A stretch of DNA of 64,000 bases from Methylobacterium sp. Leaf104 (GCF_001422885.1 NZ_LMMZ01000001.1:248753-312752); one strand, 5' to 3'; counted from the first letter of the stretch, positions 47,899-59,490 are shown. A program made the numbers and translations. The notes: a model not told the origin generated them from the sequence alone.

Positions 47899-48321
47899 TC
47901 AGGCGTCCGCGGCTGCCTCGATCGCCTCCATGTCGGCGTCGGACAGGCCGAAATGGTGACCGATCTCATGGACGAGGACATGCGTGACGAGGTGCCCGAG
48001 GGTCTCGTCGTGCTCGGCCCAGTCGTCGAGCAGGGGGCGGCGGTAGAGCCAGACCTGGTTCGGCATCTGACCGGTCGCCAGCTCGCCGCTTTGGGCGAGA
48101 CCGATGCCGCGGAACAGGCCCAGGAGATCGAACGGGCTCTCGCATTCCATCTCGCGCAGGGTCTCCTCGTCGGGGAAGTCCTCGACGTGGATCACCAGGC
48201 CGGCGCAGAGATTGCGGAACGCCAGGGGGAGGTTGGCGAACGCCGCGTGCGCCAAGTCCTCGATCGTGCCGAGGTCTGGCGCCCGGGCCGAGGTCCAGTC
48301 CGGCACGGTCCCGCCGCTCAT
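47899..48321 (-). CDS. Small zincin-like metallopeptidase
   Basis: 140 codons. The zinc-binding motif HEIGHHFGLSD (HExxHxxGxxD, about 120-130) is intact, in a short cytoplasmic protein with no signal. The preceding region (PNQVWLYRRPLLDDW; LGHLVTHVLVHEI) fits the DUF1025/metallopeptidase family found across alphaproteobacteria. Target unknown. The ATG overlaps the end of the nucleotidase gene (48318-48321, ATGA). Confidence 0.85.
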   Translation of the reverse strand: MSGGTVPDWTSARAPDLGTIEDLAHAAFANLPLAFRNLCAGLVIHVEDFPDEETLREMECESPFDLLGLFRGIGLAQSGELATGQMPNQVWLYRRPLLDDWAEHDETLGHLVTHVLVHEIGHHFGLSDADMEAIEAAADA

Positions 48322-49046
48322 GCGAATTCCGGCAGCACGCGCTGCGCCAGGAAGCCGGCGAGGTCGCTGGTGATGTGGTCGATATGCGGTTCGCGCACTG
48401 CCTCCTGCTCGAAGGCCTCGCGGAACGGATCGATGGTCGGGGGGACCACCAGCACGGTGGACATGCCGATGTCGTGCGGCACGATGAGGTTGCGGGCGAT
48501 GTCCTCGAACAACGCCGCCCGGCGCGGCTCCACTCCGTGCCGCTTGAGGAAGCGCTCGTAGGTGGAGCGCTCGGGCTTGGGGATGAAGTCGGCGTCGGCG
48601 ATGTCGAACACGTCCTCGAAGTGATCGAGGATGCCGAGCTTGGCCGCCACGTTCTCGGCGTGCCGGCGCGATCCGTTGGTGAGGATGAGCTTGCGGCCGG
48701 GCAGGCGCTCGATGGCGTCGCCCAGCGCCGGGTCCAGGCGGATCGACGAATGGTCGATGTCGTGGGCGAAGTCGAGGAAGTCGTGCGGGTCGATCGCGGC
48801 CTCCACCATCAGCGCCTTCAGGGTCGTCCCATAGCGATGATAGAAGTACTTCTGCAGGGCCCGGGCCGAGAGCCCGTCGAGCCCGTAGAGGCGCATCACG
48901 AAGAGGGTGATGCGCTCGTCCACCTGCGGCCAGACGCGGGCATCGCTCGGATACAGCGTGTTGTCGAGATCGAACACCCAGGTGTCGACGTGCCGAAAGC
49001 CGCGGGATTGGGCGGTGGTGAAGTGGGTTTCGCCGGGCAGGAACAA
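48318..49046 (-). CDS. Pyrimidine 5'-nucleotidase (HAD superfamily)
   Basis: 242 codons. HAD motif I is FDLDNTLYPSD (about 25-35), motif II is LILTNGSRRH, motif III Lys is in FIPKPE, and motif IV is FEDIARNLIVPHDIGM. The DNTLYP variant and the helical cap mark the Sdt1/pyrimidine 5'-nucleotidase group, which dephosphorylates UMP, CMP or related compounds. The stop overlaps the metallopeptidase start. Confidence 0.87.
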   Translation of the reverse strand: MFLPGETHFTTAQSRGFRHVDTWVFDLDNTLYPSDARVWPQVDERITLFVMRLYGLDGLSARALQKYFYHRYGTTLKALMVEAAIDPHDFLDFAHDIDHSSIRLDPALGDAIERLPGRKLILTNGSRRHAENVAAKLGILDHFEDVFDIADADFIPKPERSTYERFLKRHGVEPRRAALFEDIARNLIVPHDIGMSTVLVVPPTIDPFREAFEQEAVREPHIDHITSDLAGFLAQRVLPEFA

Positions 49047-49286
49047 GGTGTGTCGATGTGGTTCTGGATGGGCCGCGAAGCCCGGCCGTTCCAGATGGGG
49101 GCCGGGTACCGCGAGGGGAAGCGGGGCGCTTGCTTTTCAGAGCATGGCCTTGGGCATCCCGCAAGCGTCCCCGTCGTTCCGGCCGTTCAGCCGGTCGTCC
49201 GATCGGGCCGCTAGGCGCGCCATCCCTGCGCCGATCAGCGTTAGAATGATCGGGGTTTAGGCAAAATCAGGCCGTTTTGGAATCTA

Positions 49287-49301
49287 AATAGGCAGCCTAT
49301 T
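49287..49301. promoter_or_regulatory. Inverted repeat in the sia upstream region
   Basis: AATAGG-cag-CCTATT, a perfect 6-bp palindrome with 3-nt centre, 91 bp before the siaB ATG. A possible repressor or activator site; no regulator can be named. Confidence 0.4.
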
Positions 49302-49383
49302 CGAACGCACGGCGCTATTTTGCTTGTGAGCGGAAAGACGTGGCACAGGTGCTAATTTAACCTGACATATACGAACGCCCGGC
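49302..49383. repeat. Direct repeats CGAACGC(A/C)CGGC in the sia upstream region
   Basis: CGAACGCACGGC at 49302-49313 and CGAACGCCCGGC at 49372-49383, 70 bp apart, flanking the AT-rich segment just before siaB. Eleven of 12 bases match. The spacing is close to seven helical turns. Confidence 0.5.
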
Positions 49384-49392
49384 TATTCGATC

Positions 49393-50007
49393 ATGACGGT
49401 ATTGCGCGACATCGAAGTCTGCTGCCGGCCCCGTGTGGCGGGAGAAATTGCATTGCTTGCTCGCGATTTCATGAACTTCTTCGACGCTTCCAGACGGCAG
49501 GGTGTGATCCTCTCCTTCGGTGGCGACATCTCCGAGAACGTGATGTTCTCCCTCGGCGAAGTGCTCAAGCTGCGCATGAGGCAGGGCGAGACCGACGCGT
49601 CGGTGGCCAAGCGCGTCTTCGCGATCTTCGTCGAGCAGGCCCAGAACGTCATCCGCTACTCAGCGGACAAGGTCGTGAAGCCGGCAGGCCCGGAGGCGGG
49701 CCTGATCAGCAACGGCGTCATCGTCGTCGGCATGGAGGGCGGGCGCTTCTACGTCGTCTGCGGCAACGAGCTGCCCGGATCCGACGTGCAGCCGTTGCGC
49801 GCCCGCCTCGACCACATCGCGAGCCTCAGCAGCGACGAACTGAAGGCCTACTACCGCGAGAAGCTGCGCCAGCCGCCGGACGAGGGTAGCCTCGGCGGCA
49901 GCATCGGCCTGATCGAGATCGCCCGGCGCTCCAGCGCACCCGTCGAGTTCGACTTCCAGGACCTCGGCGCCGGGCGCAGCTTCTTCTGCCTCAAAGCCTA
50001 TATCTGA
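49393..50007 (+). CDS. siaB: SiaB-type protein kinase
   Basis: 204 codons. A GHKL-like Ser/Thr kinase of the SiaB (DUF6272) family. The N-box-like segment is KRVFAIFVEQAQNVIRYS (about 75-92) and GGSIGLIEIARRS (about 172-184) is the glycine segment. In Pseudomonas, SiaB phosphorylates SiaC to switch off the diguanylate cyclase SiaD. Here siaC starts 14 bp later, followed by siaD and siaA with 4-nt overlaps, so all four are one operon. Confidence 0.85.
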   Translation: MTVLRDIEVCCRPRVAGEIALLARDFMNFFDASRRQGVILSFGGDISENVMFSLGEVLKLRMRQGETDASVAKRVFAIFVEQAQNVIRYSADKVVKPAGPEAGLISNGVIVVGMEGGRFYVVCGNELPGSDVQPLRARLDHIASLSSDELKAYYREKLRQPPDEGSLGGSIGLIEIARRSSAPVEFDFQDLGAGRSFFCLKAYI

Positions 50008-50021
50008 CGGGCCGACCATCG

Positions 50022-50405
50022 ATGGACCGAATCCAGCTTGCCGCCACGGACCGCTCGCCGCAGGTCGATTTCGACTTCGCGACCGGGCACCTGTCCCTGC
50101 AGGGCGAATCCTACCCCGAGGATGCGGCCGCCTTCTTCGGCCCCCTGCTCCAGGCTCTCCGCACCTACCTCATGCAGGCATCCGGCCCGCCGATCGTGTT
50201 CGAGGTCGGTCTCGCCTACTTCAACTCGTCGAGCGCCAAGGCGCTGATGAATTTGTTCATGCCCCTGGAGGACGCGGCCGAGCAGGGGCGATCGGTGACG
50301 GTGCGCTGGCGCTTCGCCGACGGCGACGAGACCATCGAGGAGGCGGGCGAGGACTTCGCGGCCGACTTCTCCCATGCGCGCTTCGAGATGGTGAGGGCGG
50401 CATGA
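50022..50405 (+). CDS. siaC: SiaC-type regulatory phosphoprotein
   Basis: 127 codons. DUF1987/SiaC fold, with RSPQVDFDFATGHLSLQGESYPED at the N-terminus, and the phospho-acceptor region VGLAYFNSSSAKALMNLF. Pseudomonas SiaC carries a Thr at the first position after Asn; here residues 69-71 are Ser-Ser-Ser, so Ser69 is the likely acceptor. Unphosphorylated SiaC is known to bind and activate the partner diguanylate cyclase. The stop overlaps the siaD ATG. Confidence 0.85.
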   Translation: MDRIQLAATDRSPQVDFDFATGHLSLQGESYPEDAAAFFGPLLQALRTYLMQASGPPIVFEVGLAYFNSSSAKALMNLFMPLEDAAEQGRSVTVRWRFADGDETIEEAGEDFAADFSHARFEMVRAA

Positions 50406-51265
50406 CCCGCGCGATCAGGGCCGTCACCGACGGCGCTACCGAATCGACGCCCGATTCCTTCAGTCTGTACGACGCCGAGGAGGCGGTGCTGACCCGTACC
50501 GAGGCGATGCTCTCGGGCCTCTCGGACGTGGCCGGCGGTGTTCAGGCGCTGGCTGACGCCTATCGCCGGGGCTACCGCGAGCAGCGGCGGCTGGTGCGGA
50601 TGAGCGACCGGATGCAGCTCGATCTGCAGAAGGCGAACCATTGCCTCGCCGAGCAGCGTCGTGACCTTCAGGCCCTCAATGCTGCCCTGTCGAGCGAGAT
50701 CGAGCACCGGACCCGCCTGGAGGCCGAGCTGCGGCGCCTCGCCGACATCGACGACCTGACCGGCGCCCTGGCACGTCGCCGCTTCATGGAGGTCGCCGCG
50801 CGCGAATGGCTGCGCCACGGCCGCAGCGGCGCCCCGGTCTGCATCCTCATGCTCGACCTCGACCGCTTCAAGCTCCTCAACGACAGCTTCGGCCACGCCG
50901 CGGGCGACGCCGCGCTGGTATCCTTCGTGGCGACCTGCCGAGCCAGCTTGCGCACCCTCGACTTCATCGGCCGCACCGGCGGGGAGGAATTCGCCATCGT
51001 GCTGTCGGACACGGGCCTGGAGGCGGGCTTCGCCTTCGCCGAGCGCCTGCGCGAGGCCGTCGCCGCAACGCCGGTGCCGACGATGGATGCCGCCATGCGG
51101 ATCACCGTGAGTATCGGTGTCGCCCAGGCTGAGGCTGGGGAGAGCCTGGAGGCCGCGATGCAGCGGGCCGACGCGTCCCTCTACGCGGCCAAGGACGGCG
51201 GCCGCAACCGCGTCGCGCTCAGATCCGGCGCGCCCGATGCTCCTGGCGGTGCGACCCGCCGATGA
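50402..51265 (+). CDS. siaD: SiaD-type diguanylate cyclase
   Basis: 287 codons. A helical N-terminus with a coiled coil (about residues 55-115, LVRMSDRMQLDLQKANHCL) leads to a GGDEF domain with active-site RTGGEEFAIVL. The inhibitory I-site RxxD is intact (RTLD, five residues before GGEEF). No membrane segments. The coiled coil is where SiaC is expected to bind in this family. Stop and next start overlap as ATGA. Confidence 0.87.
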   Translation: MTRAIRAVTDGATESTPDSFSLYDAEEAVLTRTEAMLSGLSDVAGGVQALADAYRRGYREQRRLVRMSDRMQLDLQKANHCLAEQRRDLQALNAALSSEIEHRTRLEAELRRLADIDDLTGALARRRFMEVAAREWLRHGRSGAPVCILMLDLDRFKLLNDSFGHAAGDAALVSFVATCRASLRTLDFIGRTGGEEFAIVLSDTGLEAGFAFAERLREAVAATPVPTMDAAMRITVSIGVAQAEAGESLEAAMQRADASLYAAKDGGRNRVALRSGAPDAPGGATRR

Positions 51266-52974
51266 ATGCCGAGGCCGCACCGATCGAAGCCGCAAGCCTC
51301 GAGGCCGCAGGGTCCCGGCCCGCTGCGTCCGCGCCCCCGCGGGGCGGTTCCCTGCGTGGGGCCGGTCCTCGACGCAGCAGCGATTTCCTCAAGGCCGCCG
51401 GCTTCGTCGACGTGCCCACCGCCGAGCCGGGGTCGATGCGCCCGGGCGCCCTGCGGGGCTCGGCCCAGGGGCGCGACCTCGACAGCCTCGCCCACACCCT
51501 CTTCCTGCGGATCTACCCCGTCATCGCGGTCGTCGTGCTGGTCACGCAGATCGGCATCGCCTGGGTGAATTACCGCGATCAGCTCCACCTCTACACCGAG
51601 CGCGCCGACCTCATGGCGTCCCTGACCGCCAAGGCCATCGCCGGCCCCGACTGGAGCGCCAGCCCGCAGGTCTATCGCCGGCCGATGGAGGCGCTGACCC
51701 TGGATCCTGCGTTCCGTGCCGCCACCCTGCGCGATGCCACCGGCAACGTCGTGATGACCCTCGGCGAGGTGCGGCGCGGGCGCTCGTTCGAGGAGATCAC
51801 CGCCCGGGCCGACCTCGCCGGCGCCCCGGGCGGCGCGCCCGTGGGACGGCTGACCCTGTCGATCTCGGCCGAGGCCCTGCGCGGCAATGCCGAGAAGCAG
51901 GCGGTGCTCGCCGTCGTGACCAGCCTGATCCTAATGTTCGCCTTCGTGCTGACCCTGCACGCCAACGTGCGCCGCCACGTGCTGGGTCCTCTGAAGCGCC
52001 TGCTGCTCGCCATGCGCGAAGTCGAGCACAAGCGCTGGGTGCCGGTGGAACTGGATGGGGCGTTCCGCGCAAGCAACGAGATCGACGTCATCTCACAGGC
52101 CTTCAACCGCATGGTCGACGGCCTGCGCTCCGGCGACGAGGCCAAGCACCTGCTGCAGCAACTGGAACAGGCACACCGGAAGCTGGAGGACGCCAACCAC
52201 CTCGTGATGGAGAGCATCGGCTATGCCCGCCGCATCCAGAGTTCGGTGCTGCCCGAGCGCTCCGCCCTCGACGGCAGCGGCCTCGAGGTTGCGGTGCTCT
52301 GGGAGCCGCTGCACATGGTGGGTGGCGACTACTTCTGGCTCGAGGAGATCGACGGTCTCGGCATCCTGCTGGTCGCCGACTGCACCGGACACGGGGTGCC
52401 GGGCGCCTTCCTCACCCTCATCGTCGCCACCGCCCTCGATCGGCTGATCCACGAGCGCGGCCTGCGCGACCCGGCCGCGATCTTGGAGGCTCTCGACGGC
52501 ATGGTCCGGACCCGGCTGCGCCAGGATGGACGCGGCGCGGAATCCGATGACGGCCTCGATTGCGGTCTCTGCATCTGGGAGCCGGGCGCGTCCGAGATCC
52601 GCTTCGCCGGCGCCGGCACGGCGCTGACCGCCATCGACGGCGCGGCGGTGACCCGCATCCGAGGGAGCAAGCGCGGCCTCGGCTATCCGCAGCGTCCGGG
52701 CGAGCGCTTCGTCGTCGAGGAGAGCCGCCTGCGCGTCACGCCCGGCATGACGCTCTACCTCATGACCGACGGCATCACCGATCAGATGGGCGGCGCCGGG
52801 CCGGCCCGCCGCCTCCTCGGCCATCGCGGCGTGACCGAGATCTTGGGTAATCACCAGGCGGCGCCCCTCTCGGAGCAGGTGACGATCCTTGAGGCGGCGC
52901 TCGCCGACTACCGTGGGGGCGAGAGCCGGCGGGACGACATGACCCTGGTGGCCTTCCGGCCCCGCGCGACCTGA
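51262..52974 (+). CDS. siaA: SiaA-type membrane PP2C (SpoIIE) phosphatase
   Basis: 570 codons. A Pro/Ala-rich cytoplasmic leader (about 60 residues) precedes a transmembrane helix (about 80-100), a periplasmic sensor of about 110 residues, and a second helix (about 212-232), then HAMP and a coiled coil, then a SpoIIE-type PP2C domain (HMVGGDYFWLEEID; LVADCTGHGVPGAFLT; RRDDMTLVAF). It should remove phosphate from SiaC in response to an extracellular signal and so turn the diguanylate cyclase on. Last gene in this operon, whereas siaA comes first in Pseudomonas. Confidence 0.86.
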   Translation: MNAEAAPIEAASLEAAGSRPAASAPPRGGSLRGAGPRRSSDFLKAAGFVDVPTAEPGSMRPGALRGSAQGRDLDSLAHTLFLRIYPVIAVVVLVTQIGIAWVNYRDQLHLYTERADLMASLTAKAIAGPDWSASPQVYRRPMEALTLDPAFRAATLRDATGNVVMTLGEVRRGRSFEEITARADLAGAPGGAPVGRLTLSISAEALRGNAEKQAVLAVVTSLILMFAFVLTLHANVRRHVLGPLKRLLLAMREVEHKRWVPVELDGAFRASNEIDVISQAFNRMVDGLRSGDEAKHLLQQLEQAHRKLEDANHLVMESIGYARRIQSSVLPERSALDGSGLEVAVLWEPLHMVGGDYFWLEEIDGLGILLVADCTGHGVPGAFLTLIVATALDRLIHERGLRDPAAILEALDGMVRTRLRQDGRGAESDDGLDCGLCIWEPGASEIRFAGAGTALTAIDGAAVTRIRGSKRGLGYPQRPGERFVVEESRLRVTPGMTLYLMTDGITDQMGGAGPARRLLGHRGVTEILGNHQAAPLSEQVTILEAALADYRGGESRRDDMTLVAFRPRAT

Positions 52975-52987
52975 GCGCGGGCCCGGT

Positions 52988-53884
52988 TCAGCCCCGGCGG
53001 ATCAGGGTGCCGGCACCGTAATCGGTGAACAGCTCCAGCAGCACCGCGTGGCTGACCTTGCCGTCGAGGATGACCACCGCCTCGACGCCCTGCTCCAGGG
53101 CGTAGATGCAGGTCTCCACCTTGGGGATCATGCCGCCCGTGATGGTGCCGTCCGCGATCAGCCGGCGACAATCGTCGATTGACAGCTCCGGGATGAGCTT
53201 CTTGTCCTTGTCGAGCACGCCCGGGACGTCGGTGAGCAGCAGCAGGCGCTTGGCCCGCAGAGCCCCCGCGATCGCACCCGCGAAGGTGTCGGCGTTGACG
53301 TTGTAGGTCTGCCCGTCGGCACCGAAGGCCACGGGCGCCAGGACCGGGATCAGCTCGGCCTTCAGCACGGCGTCGAGCACGCCGCGCTCGACATGCTCGG
53401 GCTCGCCGACGAGGCCGAGATCGACCTCCTGCTCGGTCTGGCTCTCGGGATCGATGACGGTGCGGGTGGCTTTGCGGGCCCGCACCATGTTGCCGTCCTT
53501 GCCGCAGAGGCCGACGGCACGTCCGCCCTCGGCCGAGATCCAGCCGACGATCTGCTTGTTGATCGAGCCGGCCAGCACCATCTCGACGACCTCGACGGTG
53601 GCCTCGTCGGTGACGCGCAGGCCGCCGCGGAACTCCGATTCGATCCCGAGCCGGCCGAGCATACGCCCGATCTGCGGGCCGCCTCCATGGACCACGATCG
53701 GCTTGAGGCCGGACTGCTCCAGCAGCACGATATCCTCGGCGAAATCCTCCGCCGCCGCGCGGTCGCCCATGGCATGGCCGCCATACTTGATGACCACGAT
53801 CTCCTGGTCGTAGCGCTGCATGTGCGGCAGCGCCTGAACCAAGACCTCGGCGCGCACATGGACGTTGGGCAGCGGTTCTTTCAT
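52988..53884 (-). CDS. argB: Acetylglutamate kinase
   Basis: 298 codons. Phosphorylates N-acetylglutamate, the second step of arginine synthesis. [13 protein letters not shown] (about 30-42), [14 protein letters not shown] and the [14 protein letters not shown] segment are characteristic. Length is normal. The ATG at 53884 is preferred; a Met at 53917 is also in frame. Convergent with siaA, 13 bp apart. Confidence 0.95.
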   Translation of the reverse strand: MKEPLPNVHVRAEVLVQALPHMQRYDQEIVVIKYGGHAMGDRAAAEDFAEDIVLLEQSGLKPIVVHGGGPQIGRMLGRLGIESEFRGGLRVTDEATVEVVEMVLAGSINKQIVGWISAEGGRAVGLCGKDGNMVRARKATRTVIDPESQTEQEVDLGLVGEPEHVERGVLDAVLKAELIPVLAPVAFGADGQTYNVNADTFAGAIAGALRAKRLLLLTDVPGVLDKDKKLIPELSIDDCRRLIADGTITGGMIPKVETCIYALEQGVEAVVILDGKVSHAVLLELFTDYGAGTLIRRG

Positions 53885-54121
53885 CGTGGGGCTTGTCCTC
53901 GATGGCGCGTCGGGCACCGCGCGCGACGCGGGGCTTCTAGCGCAGCAAGGCGACGCTGCGAAGCAGCCCGAGGACGAATTTCGGCGGGCATGCCGGGTTT
54001 CGTCCGACCCGGCCGGGCCGACGGCTGCGGGGAGGCGAAGCGGCCGGATGCAACCGGAGCCCGGTAAGTGTTCCTTAAGGTTGACGAATCATGATCGGCC
54101 CACCGCCGGGGATTCCGCACC

Positions 54122-54331
54122 ATGCCCAATGCCGATCCGTTCCTTCCGCGTCCCACCCTGCTGAGCCCGCACCACATCGCCAGTGCGGTCGACCGGCTCG
54201 GCGCCCAGGGCGCCTCGCCCTCCGAGGTCTGGCGGCTCCTGACCGACCACTTCACCGTCGACCTCGACGCCGTCGCAGCCGTGCTTCCGCGCTCCGAGCC
54301 CGAGCCGCACTGGCTGCAGACACGCCGCTGA
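54122..54331 (+). CDS. Small protein of unknown function
   Basis: 69 codons. Soluble and probably helical, with SPHHIASAVDRLGAQGASPSEVWRLLTDHF suggesting a small folded domain. No signal peptide. The GC-rich third-position bias agrees with neighbouring genes. Divergent from argB. Confidence 0.45.
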   Translation: MPNADPFLPRPTLLSPHHIASAVDRLGAQGASPSEVWRLLTDHFTVDLDAVAAVLPRSEPEPHWLQTRR

Positions 54332-54524
54332 ACCGCGCCGCCGGCGGACCCGTCTCCGCCGGAAGCCGATCGGATTGCAGCAAGAAACGACGCTGGCACA
54401 CACCGTGCTTGGCTCTCGTCAACCACAACGATGCGGGGAAACACCAAGGCAACGATCACGCGGCCGCTCGAACGCCGGAGCCACACCGCGGACCTTATTC
54501 GCCATCTCGAACAAGGGGTCCGTC

Positions 54525-54800
54525 ATGTCCGAATTGCTCTCCGTCGCCCTCGTCTGCGCCGCGACGCTCCTCGCCAAGGATTGCTCGCGCGACACCGCCC
54601 TCGACGTCATCGTCGCCCCCGCTCGCACCCCGATGGATTGCCTGATGCACGGGCAGGTCGCGGCGGCCTCCACCGGTTTGCCCGGGGGCGAGAACCGCTA
54701 CCTCAAGGTCACCTGCGAGCGCCGCCACGCCGACCTTCGCCACCTTCGCCGCGCCGGCTACGCCGCCGCGATCGTGCTGGTGGCCCGCGACGGATTGTGA
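54525..54800 (+). CDS. Small Cys-containing protein, possibly exported
   Basis: 91 codons. A hydrophobic N-terminus (LLSVALVCAATLL, residues 4-16) could be a signal sequence. Three further Cys follow (KDCSRD, MDCLMH, VTCERR) and it ends RAGYAAAIVLVARDGL. No family recognised, though similar short proteins occur in related genomes in my recollection. The start MSELL is chosen because the earlier open frame has no similar quality. Confidence 0.5.
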   Translation: MSELLSVALVCAATLLAKDCSRDTALDVIVAPARTPMDCLMHGQVAAASTGLPGGENRYLKVTCERRHADLRHLRRAGYAAAIVLVARDGL

Positions 54801-54921
54801 CGCTTCGGATCGGGTCGAGTCGCCGCGCGACGGATCGGCCGCAACCGGCTCGTGCAACGGTTTGACGGGGTTGCGTCCGTCTGGTCTCTTCGGCGTCCGA
54901 TCATCGATCCCGGATGCCTTC

Positions 54922-55434
54922 ATGCCCCGTTTCCCGACATTGGTCCTCGCCGCCGCGCTGGTCCAGCCAACCCTCGCCGGCGCCGAGACCCTCACCATCG
55001 AAGGAGTCGGGATCGGCCGCGACCTGGATTGCGGGGGCAAGGATGTCGGGATCTACGGGGCCGAGAACGCGATCGTCCTGACCGGCCGGTGCGGCCTCAT
55101 CACGGTGCATGGCTCGAAGCACACGGTGAGCTTCGAGGAGGGGGCGGCCGTGGCCGTCTCCGGCGCCGACAACCGGGTCACGGGAGGGCGCACCCAGGAC
55201 GTGACCGTCAGTATCGCCCAGAACAGCGTCACGGCGACCCTGGGCGGCGCAGGCAGCCCCGGCACGCTCGACGTCTCGGGCGCACAGAACCGCGTCTCCC
55301 TGGTGCTGGCAGGTCCCACCCGCTTCACCGTGCAGGGCGCGGATCACGCGGTGGAATGGATGCGCAGCGAGGGGGCTCCCAACCCGGAGGTCCAGGCCTC
55401 GGGCATCAAGAACACCATCAAGAGGAAGCCGTAA
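54922..55434 (+). CDS. DUF3060 family secreted protein
   Basis: 170 codons. A signal peptide (residues 1-20, ending LAGA) is followed by repeating strand motifs (GAENAIVLTG; GSKHTVSFEE; GADNRVTGG; GAQNRVSLVLAG; GIKNTIK), the DUF3060 pattern of a right-handed beta structure with Asn-rich turns. Function unknown; probably periplasmic or surface-located. Confidence 0.8.
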   Translation: MPRFPTLVLAAALVQPTLAGAETLTIEGVGIGRDLDCGGKDVGIYGAENAIVLTGRCGLITVHGSKHTVSFEEGAAVAVSGADNRVTGGRTQDVTVSIAQNSVTATLGGAGSPGTLDVSGAQNRVSLVLAGPTRFTVQGADHAVEWMRSEGAPNPEVQASGIKNTIKRKP

Positions 55435-55822
55435 GTCGCGCATCGGGTCGACCGCCGAGCCGGCGGGTTCCGACCCTTTCCGGCCTCCCGTCCCTCGCCG
55501 GGTCGGAGGGGCTCCGGACGCGCTTTCTTCCGCGAGGACGGGAGAATCCCTCCGTGGCTGGCTCATATCGCGGAAGGAGCGGGAGGTGACGGCCCCCGCA
55601 CAACCGCCCGAACCGGTCATCGACGGTTGATACGACGTTCCGGCCCGCCGCTGTCTGCGGGGTTTGGCCGACCTCCCGGGCGGGGCCGAAGGCGTGACGG
55701 GACCGTGTTTCTGCGTCGACTCCCGTGTCCGCCGACGTGATGGTCTGGAGCCGAGCCCCTTCGAGACTCAGGCAACGCCGTTTCAGGATCCGGCTCGACG
55801 CCGACTTCGCGGCATGGTCCCG
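55435..55822. other. Intergenic region between DUF3060 and MOSC genes
   Basis: A 388-bp stretch between the ends of two convergent genes, with no gene seen. A 7-bp inverted repeat (CCGACCC at 55470-55476 and GGGTCGG at 55500-55506, 23-nt loop) may form a weak terminator for the DUF3060 gene. Confidence 0.45.
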
Positions 55823-56605
55823 CTAGGCAGCCTCGATCCGGATCGTGTCGCCGGGCTGGAGCGTCCCGCCCGCCAACACCTCCGCGTAGACGCCGCAATC
55901 GGTATGGCCGAGATGCTGCGAGAGCGTGCGCGGGATCGCGAGGTCGCGCTGGCCCGTGACCGGGTCGACATTCGTCGCCGCGCAGCGCTGCGTGCGCTTG
56001 TGGATGCGCAGGCGCACCCCGCCCGGAGTGGTGAGTGTGCGGTCGACGAGGTCGAGCTCGGCCCAGGGAGCGAGACCCGTGATGTGGAGGTTCGCCCGGA
56101 ATCGGAGCGGGTCCACCGCCGCGCCGGTCATGGTCTCGACGGCCGCGACGCTGGCGAGGTTGAGGAGCGAGACGAAACCGCGCGGCGAATCCGTGAACCG
56201 GTACCCGGCGGGCGCCGTGAGAACCCGCGCGGCTCCGCGCAGCGACCCGGGTATGTAGCCGGTGAGGAAGGCCTCGATCGCCTCGCGTCCCTCCGGTCGG
56301 GCGAGGTCGCCGCGCGCCGCGACCCTGCCGCCCTGGCGGATCGTCAGCGTGCCGTCCTTGGGGTCGTAGCGCGTGTCGAGCTGCGCAAGCGCCTCGTCGC
56401 GCATCAGCATCAGGAACTTGATCTTCGGCTGGTGCACCGGTGCCGCCGGGTCGAAGCCCGAGGATCCGTTCTCCACGGCGAACAATCGGTCGCCGGGAAA
56501 GTAGTCTCCCGCCGTGAGGGTCGCGTGCGTCATCGGCTCGGGCGAGAGCCCTTTCACGGGGTATCGGTAGAGGGCGTCGAGGTGGAGGCTTGGCGCGTCG
56601 GTCAT
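55823..56605 (-). CDS. MOSC domain protein
   Basis: 260 codons. N-terminal beta-barrel (LHLDALYRYPVKGLSPE) followed by a MOSC domain (RGFVSLLNLASVAAVE; FRANLHITGLAPWAE; HKRTQRCAATNVDP; HLGHTDCGVYAEVLAGGTLQPGD). The Cys in QRCAATNVDP is the conserved MOSC residue. Members handle molybdenum cofactor-bound sulfur, as in mARC-like enzymes, but the partner here is unknown. The start at 56605 was chosen by family N-terminus. Confidence 0.88.
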   Translation of the reverse strand: MTDAPSLHLDALYRYPVKGLSPEPMTHATLTAGDYFPGDRLFAVENGSSGFDPAAPVHQPKIKFLMLMRDEALAQLDTRYDPKDGTLTIRQGGRVAARGDLARPEGREAIEAFLTGYIPGSLRGAARVLTAPAGYRFTDSPRGFVSLLNLASVAAVETMTGAAVDPLRFRANLHITGLAPWAELDLVDRTLTTPGGVRLRIHKRTQRCAATNVDPVTGQRDLAIPRTLSQHLGHTDCGVYAEVLAGGTLQPGDTIRIEAA

Positions 56606-56679
56606 GCGCCGAGCGTGGCCCTGAAATGCATCCGCGCGCAAGGCTTCGCCGTGCCCGCATTCCGTTGCCTCGCACCCTT

Positions 56680-56702
56680 GTGGTGCCGATATGCAACACC
56701 AC
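56680..56702. promoter_or_regulatory. Inverted repeat over a possible clpB -10 region
   Basis: GTGGTG (56680-56685) and CACCAC (56697-56702) flank CGATAT at 56687-56692. TTGCCT lies 16 bp before that hexamer. It might be a repressor site on the clpB promoter; a clear sigma-32 or CIRCE element was not recognised. Confidence 0.3.
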
Positions 56703-56833
56703 ATCCCGATTACCGGCGGCCAGGTGGCGCCGGGGTCTCCAGCGGCAGCGGCCGTGGGGGCGAAGTTTCGGCGACCGGCCGTGCCGCGTGGAGCGGGCAG
56801 CGGGGCGAGCCGACACGGGGAGGTGGGACACAG

Positions 56834-59464
<2,631 letters not shown>

Positions 59465-59490
59465 GGCGCGGTGCCGGAGAGCCAGGATCG

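Larger units (their letters stand above)
49047..49392. other. AT-rich regulatory region upstream of the sia operon
   Basis: A 346-bp gap between divergent genes. The right part (49240-49392) is clearly more AT-rich than its surroundings. It holds an inverted repeat and a pair of direct repeats described separately. No gene is seen. Confidence 0.6.
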
